A DNA stretch of 64,000 nucleotides, from the NCBI GenBank assembly GCA_002159075.1, contig LZRT01000062.1:38786-102785 (forward strand), read 5' to 3'. A model generated the notes under the pieces. It was given only the letters and a program-made list of their open reading frames with translations. It ran no database searches and was not told where the DNA came from. This DNA is from Bacillus thermozeamaize. GTDB lineage: Bacteria > Bacillota > Bacilli > ZCTH02-B2. Positions 7,849 to 16,714 of the stretch are shown piece by piece; within the stretch, counting starts at the first letter, position 1; each line of letters begins with the position of its first letter. A program made the position numbers and the translations under genes.

Positions 7849-9297
7849 ATGTGGTTTCAAGGAATGTCAGCCGGTTCAACAGTCCCTGTCGGCAAAGGAA
7901 GCCAGGGAGCTTCGCTGAACAGCGCTTCTTCAGGCAACAGACCCGTCACCCCTTTTGCGGAATGGCTGCAAGCCTCCCTGCTTTCTGAAGTTCCTTCCGG
8001 AGGGCTGTCCGGCGTCCATTCAAGCCAACCCGGAAATGAGGGGCTGCAGCCTGTACCGGATGTGCCGTCCCAGGGCACGTTGGATACGCTGCTCCAATCC
8101 TGGCTGGCCGCGCTCTTTCAACCTTTTCTGCTTCAAGCCGAGGCCCTGTCCGGTATGGCGAAACAGGGTGACGCACCAAACTCTGGCGGCAAAACAGGTG
8201 GAGAAGACCCGCTAAGCCGATTGAACCAAAATTCACTGATGGCCTTGAATGGCATCGATCAGACCATCTTGCGGCAATGGCTCCAAAAAATAGCGATGGC
8301 AGGGCACATCCAACTTCCGCACAGTGTCGGCAACCTTCCTGCCGGAGTGGTTGGAGAACAGGAACTGTTGAATTGGCTGCAGATGTTGATGCAGCAGCAA
8401 GGCAATCCGCCAGAGCAGTCGTTCTTGGCCCGCGTGACACCCGATACACTTCAAATGATCCTTGCTCATTATCAAGGACATGGAGGACAAGCATTTTCAG
8501 GCCAGGATTTGCAATCCGTCATTCAGGAAGTTATTCAGGAAGTTGGATTGCAGCGTCAAGGGGCCAATGGACGGTTGAACGTTGGATGGAATGAACAAGG
8601 CGAGCTGGCTGTCAATCTGGCGAGGGAATCCCTGATGCAGGGCGCTTTCGCTCGTGCAGGGTCTGGTCGGGATGGCTCATCCGGCCAAGCTCAGAATGAG
8701 CTGTACGGCAACATACAATCCTCCTCCTTCCAGACGGGTTCAACACAGGCGACAGCGCCGGCGGATCGTTCCTTTCTCCAGTGGCTTACTCAAACCGAGG
8801 CGAGTCAGAACCCGGTCCGTGACGCAGCGCAGCCCATTCCCTCTGTCCGGTTGCTTCTCTCCCGCTTTGACACGCTGGAGGGAAGGGGTTACGAAGCCCG
8901 TTTTCAGCTATACCCGGAACAGCTCGGAACGGTTCATGTCAAGCTGATCCTCCATCAGGGGACGCTCCAGGCACATCTTTATGTCGACAACCGGTTGGCC
9001 AGGGATGTACTGGAAAGCCAGCTCCAGTCCCTTCAGCAGGCATTTGCGCAACAAGGGCTGCAAGTGGACAAAATCACCGTAGCTGTGGGAGAGGATTCGC
9101 CCTTCCACTGGCATGAACAGGGTGCTTCGTTTTATCAGGAACAAAGAAACAGCGCAGGCCAGCAGCACGGGGATGGAAATACAGCTTTCGCAGCCAGCCG
9201 TTACCAGGCAATAGAAGGTGAGGAATTTAGGGGACAAGGATTGTACCGCGGCGGTCCTGTTTCCACATCGCATGAGGGAATTGATTTAAGCGTTTAA
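7849..9297 (+). CDS. fliK: Flagellar hook-length control protein FliK
   Basis: FliK measures hook length and triggers the export-specificity switch via FlhB. The 482-residue product has a long, poorly conserved Gln/Ser/Gly-rich N-terminal part and the conserved C-terminal domain near residues 338-425 (RFQLYPEQLGTVHVKLILHQ). The start is ATG 7849, eight bases after AAAGGAGGTGAG; an in-frame extension upstream overlaps the previous gene and is not favoured. Confidence 0.9.
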   Translation: MWFQGMSAGSTVPVGKGSQGASLNSASSGNRPVTPFAEWLQASLLSEVPSGGLSGVHSSQPGNEGLQPVPDVPSQGTLDTLLQSWLAALFQPFLLQAEALSGMAKQGDAPNSGGKTGGEDPLSRLNQNSLMALNGIDQTILRQWLQKIAMAGHIQLPHSVGNLPAGVVGEQELLNWLQMLMQQQGNPPEQSFLARVTPDTLQMILAHYQGHGGQAFSGQDLQSVIQEVIQEVGLQRQGANGRLNVGWNEQGELAVNLARESLMQGAFARAGSGRDGSSGQAQNELYGNIQSSSFQTGSTQATAPADRSFLQWLTQTEASQNPVRDAAQPIPSVRLLLSRFDTLEGRGYEARFQLYPEQLGTVHVKLILHQGTLQAHLYVDNRLARDVLESQLQSLQQAFAQQGLQVDKITVAVGEDSPFHWHEQGASFYQEQRNSAGQQHGDGNTAFAASRYQAIEGEEFRGQGLYRGGPVSTSHEGIDLSV

Positions 9298-9383
9298 GGC
9301 GTGTTGCATTCGGAATAGATGAAATGGATGAGTGGACCATGAGGTCCTTGGCAGATGGCCTTGGAACAAAAGGGGGGAGTTGA

Positions 9384-9701
9384 ATGCCGGCGTTTGCCGT
9401 GGGCAGCACCGCCAGCGTGATGAACAGCCAAAACACGCAACCGTCCAACGAGCGGGAAGCTAAACAAATCCTTGGCAAGGATGACTTTCTCAAGCTCCTC
9501 GTCACGCAGCTGAAATACCAGGATCCGCTGGCGCCGATGGAGGACCGTGAATTCATCGTCCAGCTGGCGCAGTTCAGCGCCCTGGAGCAGATGATTGCCG
9601 TGGCACAGGGGCAGGAAAAAATGTTGAAGGTGTTGGAAGAAATCCAGCAGACCTTGCGGGAGATCAAAGGCGCGCTGGAATACAAGCCTCCGGCAGAGTA
9701 A
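9384..9701 (+). CDS. flgD: Flagellar hook capping protein FlgD (short form)
   Basis: FlgD caps the growing hook. The 105-residue protein contains the N-terminal capping signature ([20 protein letters not shown], then [14 protein letters not shown]) and stops soon after a short coiled tail. It lacks the Ig-like and tudor-like domains of the long enterobacterial protein and is shorter than B. subtilis FlgD (about 140). No downstream in-frame continuation suggests a recent frameshift, so a naturally minimal form is likely. AAGGGGGGAG precedes ATG 9384. Confidence 0.92.
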   Translation: MPAFAVGSTASVMNSQNTQPSNEREAKQILGKDDFLKLLVTQLKYQDPLAPMEDREFIVQLAQFSALEQMIAVAQGQEKMLKVLEEIQQTLREIKGALEYKPPAE

Positions 9702-9827
9702 TTTCCAACAGCGATGCCGTACGTTGAAAACATGCTGAGGGAACGTCAGGCGGGAAAACCGCAAAAAGGGACAATCCAATTCAACCCTGCTCTATGGTGA
9801 ACCTATTCCGAAAAGGAGGTTGAACCG

Positions 9828-10913
9828 ATGCTTCGCTCATTTTACTCCGGAATTTCCGGCTTGAGGAACTTCCAGACCAAACTGGACGTGGTTTCCAACA
9901 ACATCTCCAATGTCAATACCGTCGGCTTTAAAAGTTCCCGGGTGATGTTCCAGGACATCATGAGCCAGACGCTTCAGGGCGCCACCGCTCCGGCAGCTCC
10001 AAGAGGAGGCGTTAACCCGAAGCAGGTAGGTTTGGGTGCGACGATTTCTTCCATTGATACCAAGTTTATGAATGGCAGCCCGCAGACCACCAACTATCCG
10101 ACGGACTTTTTCATTGACGGGGATGGATTCTTCCTGGTCACTGGAGATGGAGGAAATGTGAAATATTTGACACGGGCGGGTAATTTCAAACTGGATGCCA
10201 ACGGTGATTTGGTGGATACCCGTGGGATGAAAGTGGTGGGAGTCGAGTTGGTTATAGGTAATCCTAGTAACACGTTAGTTCCAAGAATCCAAGCGGGTAC
10301 GCCGGTTACAGTTCCTAATAACAATCCGGGAACCCCAGCTCAAAATTATTTAGCTATCAATTTGAAGTATGTCCCGGCAGGTGCATATTATTTTGACGCT
10401 CAAGCTACACCTCCAGCATATGTACAGGCTTCTGGAAGGACTGGATATGGTATAGCTGTAAAACCATCAGATTTTAAAGGAACGAATGATATCTTGGGAC
10501 ATGACCCAGATGGTGATGGCACTGCAAATACGCCAGTCGAAATCGTTGATTACTCCATTGGTTCAGATGGAACGATTGAGGTTCTAGGTAGTGATGGGGA
10601 AAAGTACATTCTTCCATATAAAATTGCAATGGCTGTGGTGCAAAACCCTGAAGGACTACTGAAAGTAGGAAATTCTTTATATCAATATACAGGGAATGCA
10701 GATATTGGTAATTTGGAAGATCACATCACGACACCCAATGATCCAAAAACTGGCAGCGGCGCCATCTACAGTGGCTTCCTCGAAATGTCCAACGTGGACC
10801 TGTCGGAGGAGTTCACCGAAATGATCATCGCGCAGCGGGGTTTCCAGGCCAACTCCCGGATCATCACCACTTCGGACGAGGTGCTCCAGGAGCTGGTTAA
10901 CCTCAAGCGTTAA
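9828..10913 (+). CDS. flgE: Flagellar hook protein FlgE
   Basis: Main hook subunit. The 361-residue protein begins with the rod/hook signature (YSGISGLRNFQTKLDVVSNN) and ends with the conserved helix (DLSEEFTEMIIAQRGFQANS). Both conserved ends are GC-rich, but codons for about residues 139-306 lie in an AT-richer stretch (10261-10740 counted by hand at about 42% GC, against about 60% in 10801-10860). That part encodes the surface-exposed middle of the hook, which varies widely among species. AAAAGGAGG precedes ATG 9828. Confidence 0.95.
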   Translation: MLRSFYSGISGLRNFQTKLDVVSNNISNVNTVGFKSSRVMFQDIMSQTLQGATAPAAPRGGVNPKQVGLGATISSIDTKFMNGSPQTTNYPTDFFIDGDGFFLVTGDGGNVKYLTRAGNFKLDANGDLVDTRGMKVVGVELVIGNPSNTLVPRIQAGTPVTVPNNNPGTPAQNYLAINLKYVPAGAYYFDAQATPPAYVQASGRTGYGIAVKPSDFKGTNDILGHDPDGDGTANTPVEIVDYSIGSDGTIEVLGSDGEKYILPYKIAMAVVQNPEGLLKVGNSLYQYTGNADIGNLEDHITTPNDPKTGSGAIYSGFLEMSNVDLSEEFTEMIIAQRGFQANSRIITTSDEVLQELVNLKR

Positions 10914-10939
10914 AGCGTGAAGGGAAAGGGTGACGGCGG

Positions 10940-11164
10940 TTGATTCGCTTGACCAAGCTCAACGGCGCGCCTGTGGGCGTCAACGCCTTGTTCATTGAAA
11001 CGGTGGAGATGGTTCCCGACACGGTGATCACCCTGACCACCGGCAAAAAAATGATTGTACGCGAAACCATGGAGGAAGTGGCGGAGCGGGTCACGGCGTT
11101 TTACCGCCAGGTGGGGCTCGCCGCCGTCACCGTCAGACAGAGTACGGAGGTTGCCGATGACTAA
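10940..11164 (+). CDS. flbD: FlbD-family (SwrD-like) flagellar protein
   Basis: The 74-residue protein matches the short FlbD/SwrD family found after the hook gene (MIRLTKLNGAPVGVNALFIE, then TTGKKMIVRETMEEV). In B. subtilis SwrD increases flagellar torque; applying that role here is inference. The start is TTG 10940 preceded by AAAGGGTGACGG. The stop lies inside the fliL start region (8-base overlap). Confidence 0.88.
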   Translation: MIRLTKLNGAPVGVNALFIETVEMVPDTVITLTTGKKMIVRETMEEVAERVTAFYRQVGLAAVTVRQSTEVADD

Positions 11165-11609
11165 GTTTCGCATGGTATTACTTGTCCTGATTACCGTTTT
11201 GCTGCTCATTATTGCCGCCGGGATCTTCCTGCTCTTTGCTTACGGACTGCCAAATGAAGGAGAGTCGCGTCTGGGGGGCAGCGCATCGGCGAAAGGGCCC
11301 GATGCCGTGCAGGTGAGGGAGCTGACCTGGACATCGCCCGAGATCAAGACCAATCTCCAGTCGGGGAATCTGGTCCTGGTACAGTATGCCTTTCAGGTGG
11401 AAAACAAAAAGGCGGTCGAAGAGTTGGAACTTCGCTCCCATCAGGTAAATGATGCGATCATCTCGCTTCTGCAGGACCAGACGAAAGAGGACTTGCTCAA
11501 GTCGGATGGTTCCCAGAAGCTGCGGACGCAGCTTCAGAACAGGCTCAACCAGTTCATGCAGGAAGGAAAAGTGGTTGAGGTGTACACGGTCCAGCAGATT
11601 GTGCAGTAG
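11157..11609 (+). CDS. fliL: Flagellar basal body-associated protein FliL
   Basis: Single-pass membrane protein associated with stator function. The 150-residue product has one membrane helix near residues 5-28 and a C-terminal periplasmic domain (NLQSGNLVLVQYAFQVENKK) with the family's VNDAIISLLQ helix. ATG 11157 overlaps the end of flbD and is preceded by ACGGAGG. Position between flbD and fliM matches the Bacillus operon. Confidence 0.92.
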   Translation: MTKFRMVLLVLITVLLLIIAAGIFLLFAYGLPNEGESRLGGSASAKGPDAVQVRELTWTSPEIKTNLQSGNLVLVQYAFQVENKKAVEELELRSHQVNDAIISLLQDQTKEDLLKSDGSQKLRTQLQNRLNQFMQEGKVVEVYTVQQIVQ

Positions 11610-11626
11610 GAAGGGGCGGTATCACC

Positions 11627-12619
11627 TTGGCGGAAGTACTTTCCCAGGCAGAAATCGATAAACTGCTGGCTGCCTTGACTTCCGGAGAGATGGATGCGGA
11701 TGAGCTGAAGGAAGAGACGGCGCGCATCCGTCCCTATGATTTCAAACGGGCGCTGCGGATGTCCAAAGAACAAATCCGTTCCCTGACACGGATCAACGAA
11801 GGGTATGCCCGTTTGCTGAGTTCCTTTTTTTCCGCACGCTTGCGGGCTTTTGTGGATGTCAAGCTGGAGACGGTGGAACAGTTGCCGTATGAAGAATTTG
11901 TCCGTTCCATCCCGAGCCAGACGCTGCTTTTTGTCTTTCAGGCCGAACCGTTGCAGGGGCGGATGGTGCTGGAGGTGCCTCCCAACATCTCCTACGCGAT
12001 GCTGGATCGGGTATTGGGCGGTCAAGGGTTTGGCAAATACGTACCTTCCAATTATACGGAGATTGACCGCTTGCTCTTGGAGCGGCTGTTTACCAAATCC
12101 TTTGAGCATTTTCGCGAGGCATGGACGAATGTGGCCCAACTTTCGCCGCGTGTGGAGACGGTGGAATACAATCCGCAATTTCTGCAGCTGGTATCGGCGA
12201 ATGAAACGGTGGTGGTCAGCTCTTTCAGCGTGACCATTGGCGACACCAAAGGGTTTATCAATCTGTGCATTCCACACATCGCCCTGGAACCGGTCATCCA
12301 GCGCCTTTCCTCGCATTATTTTATGGCCAACCAACAGCGCTTTCGTAAGGAGGGCGACAGCGAACCGATCCGGCTCCAGTTGTTGAACACGACGGTGCAG
12401 GTTGTCGTTGAGCTTGGAAGGGCTTCGCTGACTGTCAAGGAACTGCTGGGGATCGAGCCCGGGGATGTGATCACGCTGGATCAATCGATACACCGGCCGT
12501 TGCGGGTAAAGGTGGATGGCGAGGTGAAGTTTCTGGGGATCCCCGGGTTAGTCAATCAACGGATGGGCGTGCAAATCGAGGAGTTATTGCGGTCAGGAGG
12601 AAAAGAGCATGAGTCATGA
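11627..12619 (+). CDS. fliM: Flagellar motor switch protein FliM
   Basis: C-ring component that binds CheY-P. The 330-residue protein has the N-terminal CheY-binding motif LSQAEIDKLL (residues 5-14), a CheC-like middle domain and a C-terminal SpoA/FliN-like domain (ELLGIEPGDVITLDQSI). TTG 11627 is the start, with GGAAGGGGCGG upstream. The 3' end overlaps fliY by 11 bases. Confidence 0.96.
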   Translation: MAEVLSQAEIDKLLAALTSGEMDADELKEETARIRPYDFKRALRMSKEQIRSLTRINEGYARLLSSFFSARLRAFVDVKLETVEQLPYEEFVRSIPSQTLLFVFQAEPLQGRMVLEVPPNISYAMLDRVLGGQGFGKYVPSNYTEIDRLLLERLFTKSFEHFREAWTNVAQLSPRVETVEYNPQFLQLVSANETVVVSSFSVTIGDTKGFINLCIPHIALEPVIQRLSSHYFMANQQRFRKEGDSEPIRLQLLNTTVQVVVELGRASLTVKELLGIEPGDVITLDQSIHRPLRVKVDGEVKFLGIPGLVNQRMGVQIEELLRSGGKEHES

Positions 12620-13829
12620 CGGGATTTTATCGCAGGAAGAAATTGATGCCTTGTTGAACCAGTCGGGCGAGACATCCGATTCTGAAACGCTCGCCTCGGA
12701 AGCCCAGCTGACGGAAGTGGAAATCGATGCATTGGGTGAGATCGGAAACATTTCCTACGGTTCATCCGCCACGGCCTTGTCCACCATTCTCTCGCAACGA
12801 GTGGAAATCACCACGCCCCAGGTACAGGTAATCAGCAAAGAAAGGCTGCTCGAAGAATTCAATACACCCTATGTGATCCTGCAAGTGGAGTTCACCGAAG
12901 GGCTGTTGGGAAAAAACCTGATGGTCCTCAAGATTCGTGACGCTCTCGTGATTGCGAATATCATGATGGGCGGGGATGGTCAGGTGAATGAGGAGGATGA
13001 GCTGACCGAGCTTCATCTGAGTGCGGTGCAGGAGGCGATGAACCAGATGATGGGTTCATCGGCCACAGCCATGGCTTCCTTGTACCAGCGGGTCGTCAAT
13101 ATCTCTCCGCCTCAGGCACGGGTTGTGAACATGCAGCAGGAGAGCGATCAACTGGATCTGGAAGATTGGCTGGTCCGCATCGGCTTCAGATTGCGGGTGG
13201 GCACACTGATCGACTCCACGATCATGCTCTTGATTCCCCTGAGTTTTGCCAAGGAGATGGTTTCGCTCCTCATATCTCCATCGTCCGCTTCCACTGTTTC
13301 CGAGGTGACTGCTGCGACAGAAGTCCCGGCAGCTCCTGCAGGAGCACAGGCAGAACCCGCCTCCAGCGCATCGATGCACGCGGAGGCGTCGGTCCGTCAA
13401 AAGGCAACAGCTGTGTCCAGCGAGGCTGGGTATTCGACCAACCATTCACCGGGTGAACTTCGGGCATCGGCTTCCGGTTCGCCGTCGCATCAGTCTCAGG
13501 GCGAAACACAACAGATCCCGGTACAAAAACCGGAGTTTACGCCGCTATTTGAACAAAAATCCCAGGTTGAAACGCAAAACCTCGATATATTGATGGACAT
13601 TCCGCTGCATATCTCCGTGGAGTTGGGCCGGACGAAAAAAATGATCAAGGAAATTTTGGAACTGGCTCCCGGCTCGGTCATTGAACTGGACAAGCTGGCT
13701 GGTGAACCGGTGGACATCTATGTCAACCAAAAATTGATCGCCCGCGGTGAAGTTGTGGTCATTGATGAGAATTTCGGCGTTCGGATCACGAACATTCTCG
13801 ATCCGCGTGAACGACTTCGCAACATTTAA
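12609..13829 (+). CDS. fliY: Flagellar motor switch phosphatase FliY
   Basis: FliY combines CheC-type CheY-P phosphatase activity with a FliN domain. The 406-residue protein has an N-terminal LSQEEIDALL CheY-binding motif, CheC-like repeats (EIDALGEIGNISYGSSATAL near 38; HLSAVQEAMNQMMGSSATAM near 137), an Ala/Ser/Pro/Gln-rich linker around 220-322, and a C-terminal SpoA domain (MDIPLHISVELGRTKKMIKE). It is slightly longer than B. subtilis FliY (about 378) because of the linker. Confidence 0.95.
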   Translation: MSHDGILSQEEIDALLNQSGETSDSETLASEAQLTEVEIDALGEIGNISYGSSATALSTILSQRVEITTPQVQVISKERLLEEFNTPYVILQVEFTEGLLGKNLMVLKIRDALVIANIMMGGDGQVNEEDELTELHLSAVQEAMNQMMGSSATAMASLYQRVVNISPPQARVVNMQQESDQLDLEDWLVRIGFRLRVGTLIDSTIMLLIPLSFAKEMVSLLISPSSASTVSEVTAATEVPAAPAGAQAEPASSASMHAEASVRQKATAVSSEAGYSTNHSPGELRASASGSPSHQSQGETQQIPVQKPEFTPLFEQKSQVETQNLDILMDIPLHISVELGRTKKMIKEILELAPGSVIELDKLAGEPVDIYVNQKLIARGEVVVIDENFGVRITNILDPRERLRNI

Positions 13830-13862
13830 TGAAACAAAACGGATTCAACAGGAGGGATTTCC

Positions 13863-14234
13863 ATGTCCGGTCGCATCATGATTGTGGACGATGCAGCATT
13901 TATGCGAATGATGCTCAAAGATATCCTCACACGCCACGGGTTCGAAGTGGTCGCGGAAGCTGAAAATGGCTCAGTGGCTGTCGAGATGTATAAAGAGAAG
14001 AGACCAGATCTGGTGACGATGGATATTACCATGCCGGAGATGGATGGCGTGACAGCATTGAAGGAGATTCGAAAAATTGATCCGAATGCCCAGGTCGTCA
14101 TGTGTTCGGCAATGGGACAGCAGGGAATGGTGATAGAAGCGATTCAAAGCGGTGCCAAGGATTTCATTGTCAAGCCCTTTCAGGAGGAAAGGGTGGTTGA
14201 AGCGGTGAAAAAAATCCTCGGTAAGGTCAGCTAG
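13863..14234 (+). CDS. cheY: Chemotaxis response regulator CheY
   Basis: Single-domain receiver phosphorylated by CheA, which then binds FliM/FliY. The 123-residue protein shows the acidic pair D9-D10, phospho-acceptor D54 (LVTMDITMPEMDG), Ser82 and Lys104 (VKPF), all expected for CheY. AACAGGAGGGATTTCC precedes ATG 13863. It sits between its switch partners and the export genes, as in B. subtilis. Confidence 0.97.
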   Translation: MSGRIMIVDDAAFMRMMLKDILTRHGFEVVAEAENGSVAVEMYKEKRPDLVTMDITMPEMDGVTALKEIRKIDPNAQVVMCSAMGQQGMVIEAIQSGAKDFIVKPFQEERVVEAVKKILGKVS

Positions 14235-14245
14235 AAAGGATTCCC

Positions 14246-14881
14246 ATGAAACGGTCACCTTTGTTCATCCTCTACATCTTTCTGTACATCTTTGCATTGC
14301 TCTGGCTGTGGCCACAATGGGGTGTCGCTTCGGCCGACAACCCCTTTGGCGAACGGACGGTGAAGGAGGCGCTGGAGGCTTCCGAGACGACGTCTTCCCA
14401 GTCATCGCCTTCCCGGGGCGAAACCGGGCCACAACATGAGCCGTCGCGTCCTGCCGGAGGAATCGGGTATGCCCTTGTCAACATGGTGGCTGCCTTATCC
14501 CTGGTTTTGGCGCTGATTTACATATTTTACAGGCTTTTTCTCAGGCGCCAGCGGTTCTTGCGGGAGATCGGAGGCGTGCGGTACCTGGGCGGATTTCCCC
14601 TCGGTCCGCAAAAATCACTGCAGATGGTGGAAATTGCGGGAAAAGTGTATGTCCTGGGCGTGGCTGAACAGGTGCACTTGCTGCGCCTGATTGACGATCC
14701 GGATGAGAAGGAAACCTTGTTGGCGCAAATCGCCCCGCCAGAGCTTTCTGACCTTCCTTCCACGGAGATCACCAGGCGCTTTTCGGCGAAGCTGGAACGA
14801 TTGAAGGAGCAGCGGCGCAAGTGGCTGGATCGATTCCTTTCCCGGCAGGCATCTTCCAGGGACGGTGAGGGACGTCCATGA
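14246..14881 (+). CDS. fliZ: Flagellar biosynthetic protein FliO/FliZ
   Basis: Membrane protein that helps assemble the FliP export gate. The 211-residue product has a signal-like hydrophobic N terminus (residues 5-30), a Ser/Pro-rich linker, one membrane helix near 76-96, and a cytosolic part with the FliO core ([20 protein letters not shown]). B. subtilis calls this gene fliZ. The stop overlaps the fliP start as ATGA. Confidence 0.85.
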   Translation: MKRSPLFILYIFLYIFALLWLWPQWGVASADNPFGERTVKEALEASETTSSQSSPSRGETGPQHEPSRPAGGIGYALVNMVAALSLVLALIYIFYRLFLRRQRFLREIGGVRYLGGFPLGPQKSLQMVEIAGKVYVLGVAEQVHLLRLIDDPDEKETLLAQIAPPELSDLPSTEITRRFSAKLERLKEQRRKWLDRFLSRQASSRDGEGRP

Positions 14882-15648
14882 AAAAAATCTGGTGTGTCGG
14901 CTTCTTTGTCACCGTCGCCTTTTTCCTCCTGGCTGCGCCGGTATCAGCTGAGCCTCAGGAAGGACAGCAGCTGGCCTTTCCCGGTGTCCAGATCACGGTG
15001 GGGAGCGGGGAAGGAACGCCCGACTTGGTGCCGACTTTGCAATTGCTTCTGTTTTTGACCGTCCTCAGCCTGGCGCCGGCGTTTTTGATCCTGATGACCA
15101 GTTTTACCCGGATCGTGATTGTTCTCTCCTTTGTCCGCAGCGCCCTCTCGACCCAGATGATTCCACCCAACCAGGTGCTGATCGGCCTGGCGCTGTTTTT
15201 GACACTGTTTGTGATGGCGCCGGTGGCGGATGAAATCAACCGCACAGCGTGGCAGCCCTACCAGGCGGGAGAAATATCCCAGCAAGAAGCATTCGAGAAA
15301 GCCATCGTGCCGCTGAAGAAATTTATGGCCGCCCATACCCGGGAAAAGGACTTGCTTCTCTTTCTGGATTACACCAATGCGCCGCGGCCCAAGTCGGTAG
15401 AGGAAATATCCCTGACCACGCTGATACCGGCGTTCGCCATCAGTGAACTGAAAACCGCCTTTCAAATCGGCTTTATGTTGTTTATTCCGTTTCTGGTGAT
15501 CGATATGGTGGTGGCCAGTGTCCTGATGGCGATGGGAATGATGATGTTGCCGCCTGTGATGATTTCGTTGCCTTTTAAAATCCTGCTCTTTGTGCTCGTG
15601 GATGGCTGGTATCTGGTCGTTGAATCGTTGCTTGTCAGTTTTCGATAG
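14878..15648 (+). CDS. fliP: Flagellar export gate protein FliP
   Basis: Core subunit of the export gate. The 256-residue protein has a cleavable-type signal peptide (about residues 1-24, ending near PVSA), then four membrane segments and family signatures such as [20 protein letters not shown] and [14 protein letters not shown] sequence ([20 protein letters not shown]). ATG 14878 overlaps fliO by four bases. Confidence 0.96.
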   Translation: MKKIWCVGFFVTVAFFLLAAPVSAEPQEGQQLAFPGVQITVGSGEGTPDLVPTLQLLLFLTVLSLAPAFLILMTSFTRIVIVLSFVRSALSTQMIPPNQVLIGLALFLTLFVMAPVADEINRTAWQPYQAGEISQQEAFEKAIVPLKKFMAAHTREKDLLLFLDYTNAPRPKSVEEISLTTLIPAFAISELKTAFQIGFMLFIPFLVIDMVVASVLMAMGMMMLPPVMISLPFKILLFVLVDGWYLVVESLLVSFR

Positions 15649-15663
15649 AAGGGATGAGGCACG

Positions 15664-15933
15664 ATGACGAGCGAACTGGTGATGCAATTGGCGAAAAATG
15701 CCATTTTCCATGTCTTGATTCTGGCCACTCCGCTGCTCGGGGCTGGCTTGCTCGTCGGGCTGCTTGTCAGTATTTTGCAGGCGACAACGCAAATTCAGGA
15801 ACAGACACTGGCCTTTATTCCCAAGATCGTCGCCATCCTTCTGTCGCTGCTCTTGTTTGGGCCCTGGATGCTGACGACGATGGTGGATTACACAAAGGAG
15901 ATGTTTCAACAAATGATCTATTGGATTGGATAA
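15664..15933 (+). CDS. fliQ: Flagellar export gate protein FliQ
   Basis: Small two-helix membrane protein of the export gate. The 89-residue sequence carries the family core (GLLVSILQATTQIQEQTLAF) and two long hydrophobic segments near residues 15-38 and 50-70. GAAGGGATGAGGC precedes ATG 15664. It lies between fliP and fliR with only a few bases on either side. Confidence 0.95.
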   Translation: MTSELVMQLAKNAIFHVLILATPLLGAGLLVGLLVSILQATTQIQEQTLAFIPKIVAILLSLLLFGPWMLTTMVDYTKEMFQQMIYWIG

Positions 15934-15936
15934 GCG

Positions 15937-16713
15937 ATGGCAGCATGGACCGAGTCCTGGTTTTTATCGATGCTTCTGGTTCTGACGCGGATGACTACCT
16001 TTTTTGTCATCTCGCCGCTTTTTGCATACCGGAACGTACCCGTGACGTTCCGGTTGGGGTTGAGCGTGGCGATGGGCTTTTTGGTCATCTCGCAGGTTGA
16101 CGCAGACCCCGGTCTGGTTCTTGACGGAACCTACCTGGGCTTGATTGTAAAGGAAGCGATGGTCGGGCTGATTCTCGGCTTTACGGCTTCCATGATCTTT
16201 GCAGCCATCCAGACGGCAGGCGCGATCGTCGACTTGCAGATGGGTTTTGCCCTGGCCAACCTGGTGGATCCCCAGTCCGGCGTGCCGATGCCCGTGACAG
16301 CCAACCTGAAGTTGATCCTGGCGATGCTGTTTTTTCTGGCGATCGATGGGCATCATCAGCTCATCCGCGGCATCATGGCCAGTTTCAAACTGATCCCACT
16401 CGGTCAGGCGGGACTGGAGAGCTTTACCATGGATGTGGAATGGCTGGCCCGCTTTTTTGCACAGAGTTTTCTGATCGCGTTGCAAATCGCGGCACCGATG
16501 GCGGCGGCCCTGTTTCTTGTCGATCTGGCGATGGGCATCATCGCCCGCACCGTGCCGCAGATGAACTTTTTTGTCATCGGCTTTCCGTTAAAAATGCTGT
16601 TTGGCATTCTCGTCTTGTTCCTGGTGATACCCGGATTTTTTGTCGTTTTGACCTGGTTGTACCAGCAGATGTTTGAAGCGATGAGTCAAGTGATGCAACG
16701 GTTGGGGATCTGA
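15937..16713 (+). CDS. fliR: Flagellar export gate protein FliR
   Basis: Membrane subunit completing the FliPQR gate. The 258-residue product is largely hydrophobic with about six predicted membrane segments and family stretches such as RMTTFFVISPLFAYRNVPVT and GFALANLVDPQSGVPMPVTA. ATG 15937 begins three bases after the fliQ stop. The stop is immediately followed by flhB. Confidence 0.95.
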   Translation: MAAWTESWFLSMLLVLTRMTTFFVISPLFAYRNVPVTFRLGLSVAMGFLVISQVDADPGLVLDGTYLGLIVKEAMVGLILGFTASMIFAAIQTAGAIVDLQMGFALANLVDPQSGVPMPVTANLKLILAMLFFLAIDGHHQLIRGIMASFKLIPLGQAGLESFTMDVEWLARFFAQSFLIALQIAAPMAAALFLVDLAMGIIARTVPQMNFFVIGFPLKMLFGILVLFLVIPGFFVVLTWLYQQMFEAMSQVMQRLGI

Positions 16714-16714
16714 G

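Noticed and set aside
9714..9800. 28-codon frame between flgD and flgE (starts MPYVENML)
   Set aside because: No ribosome binding site and no recognised family; too little evidence to call a gene.
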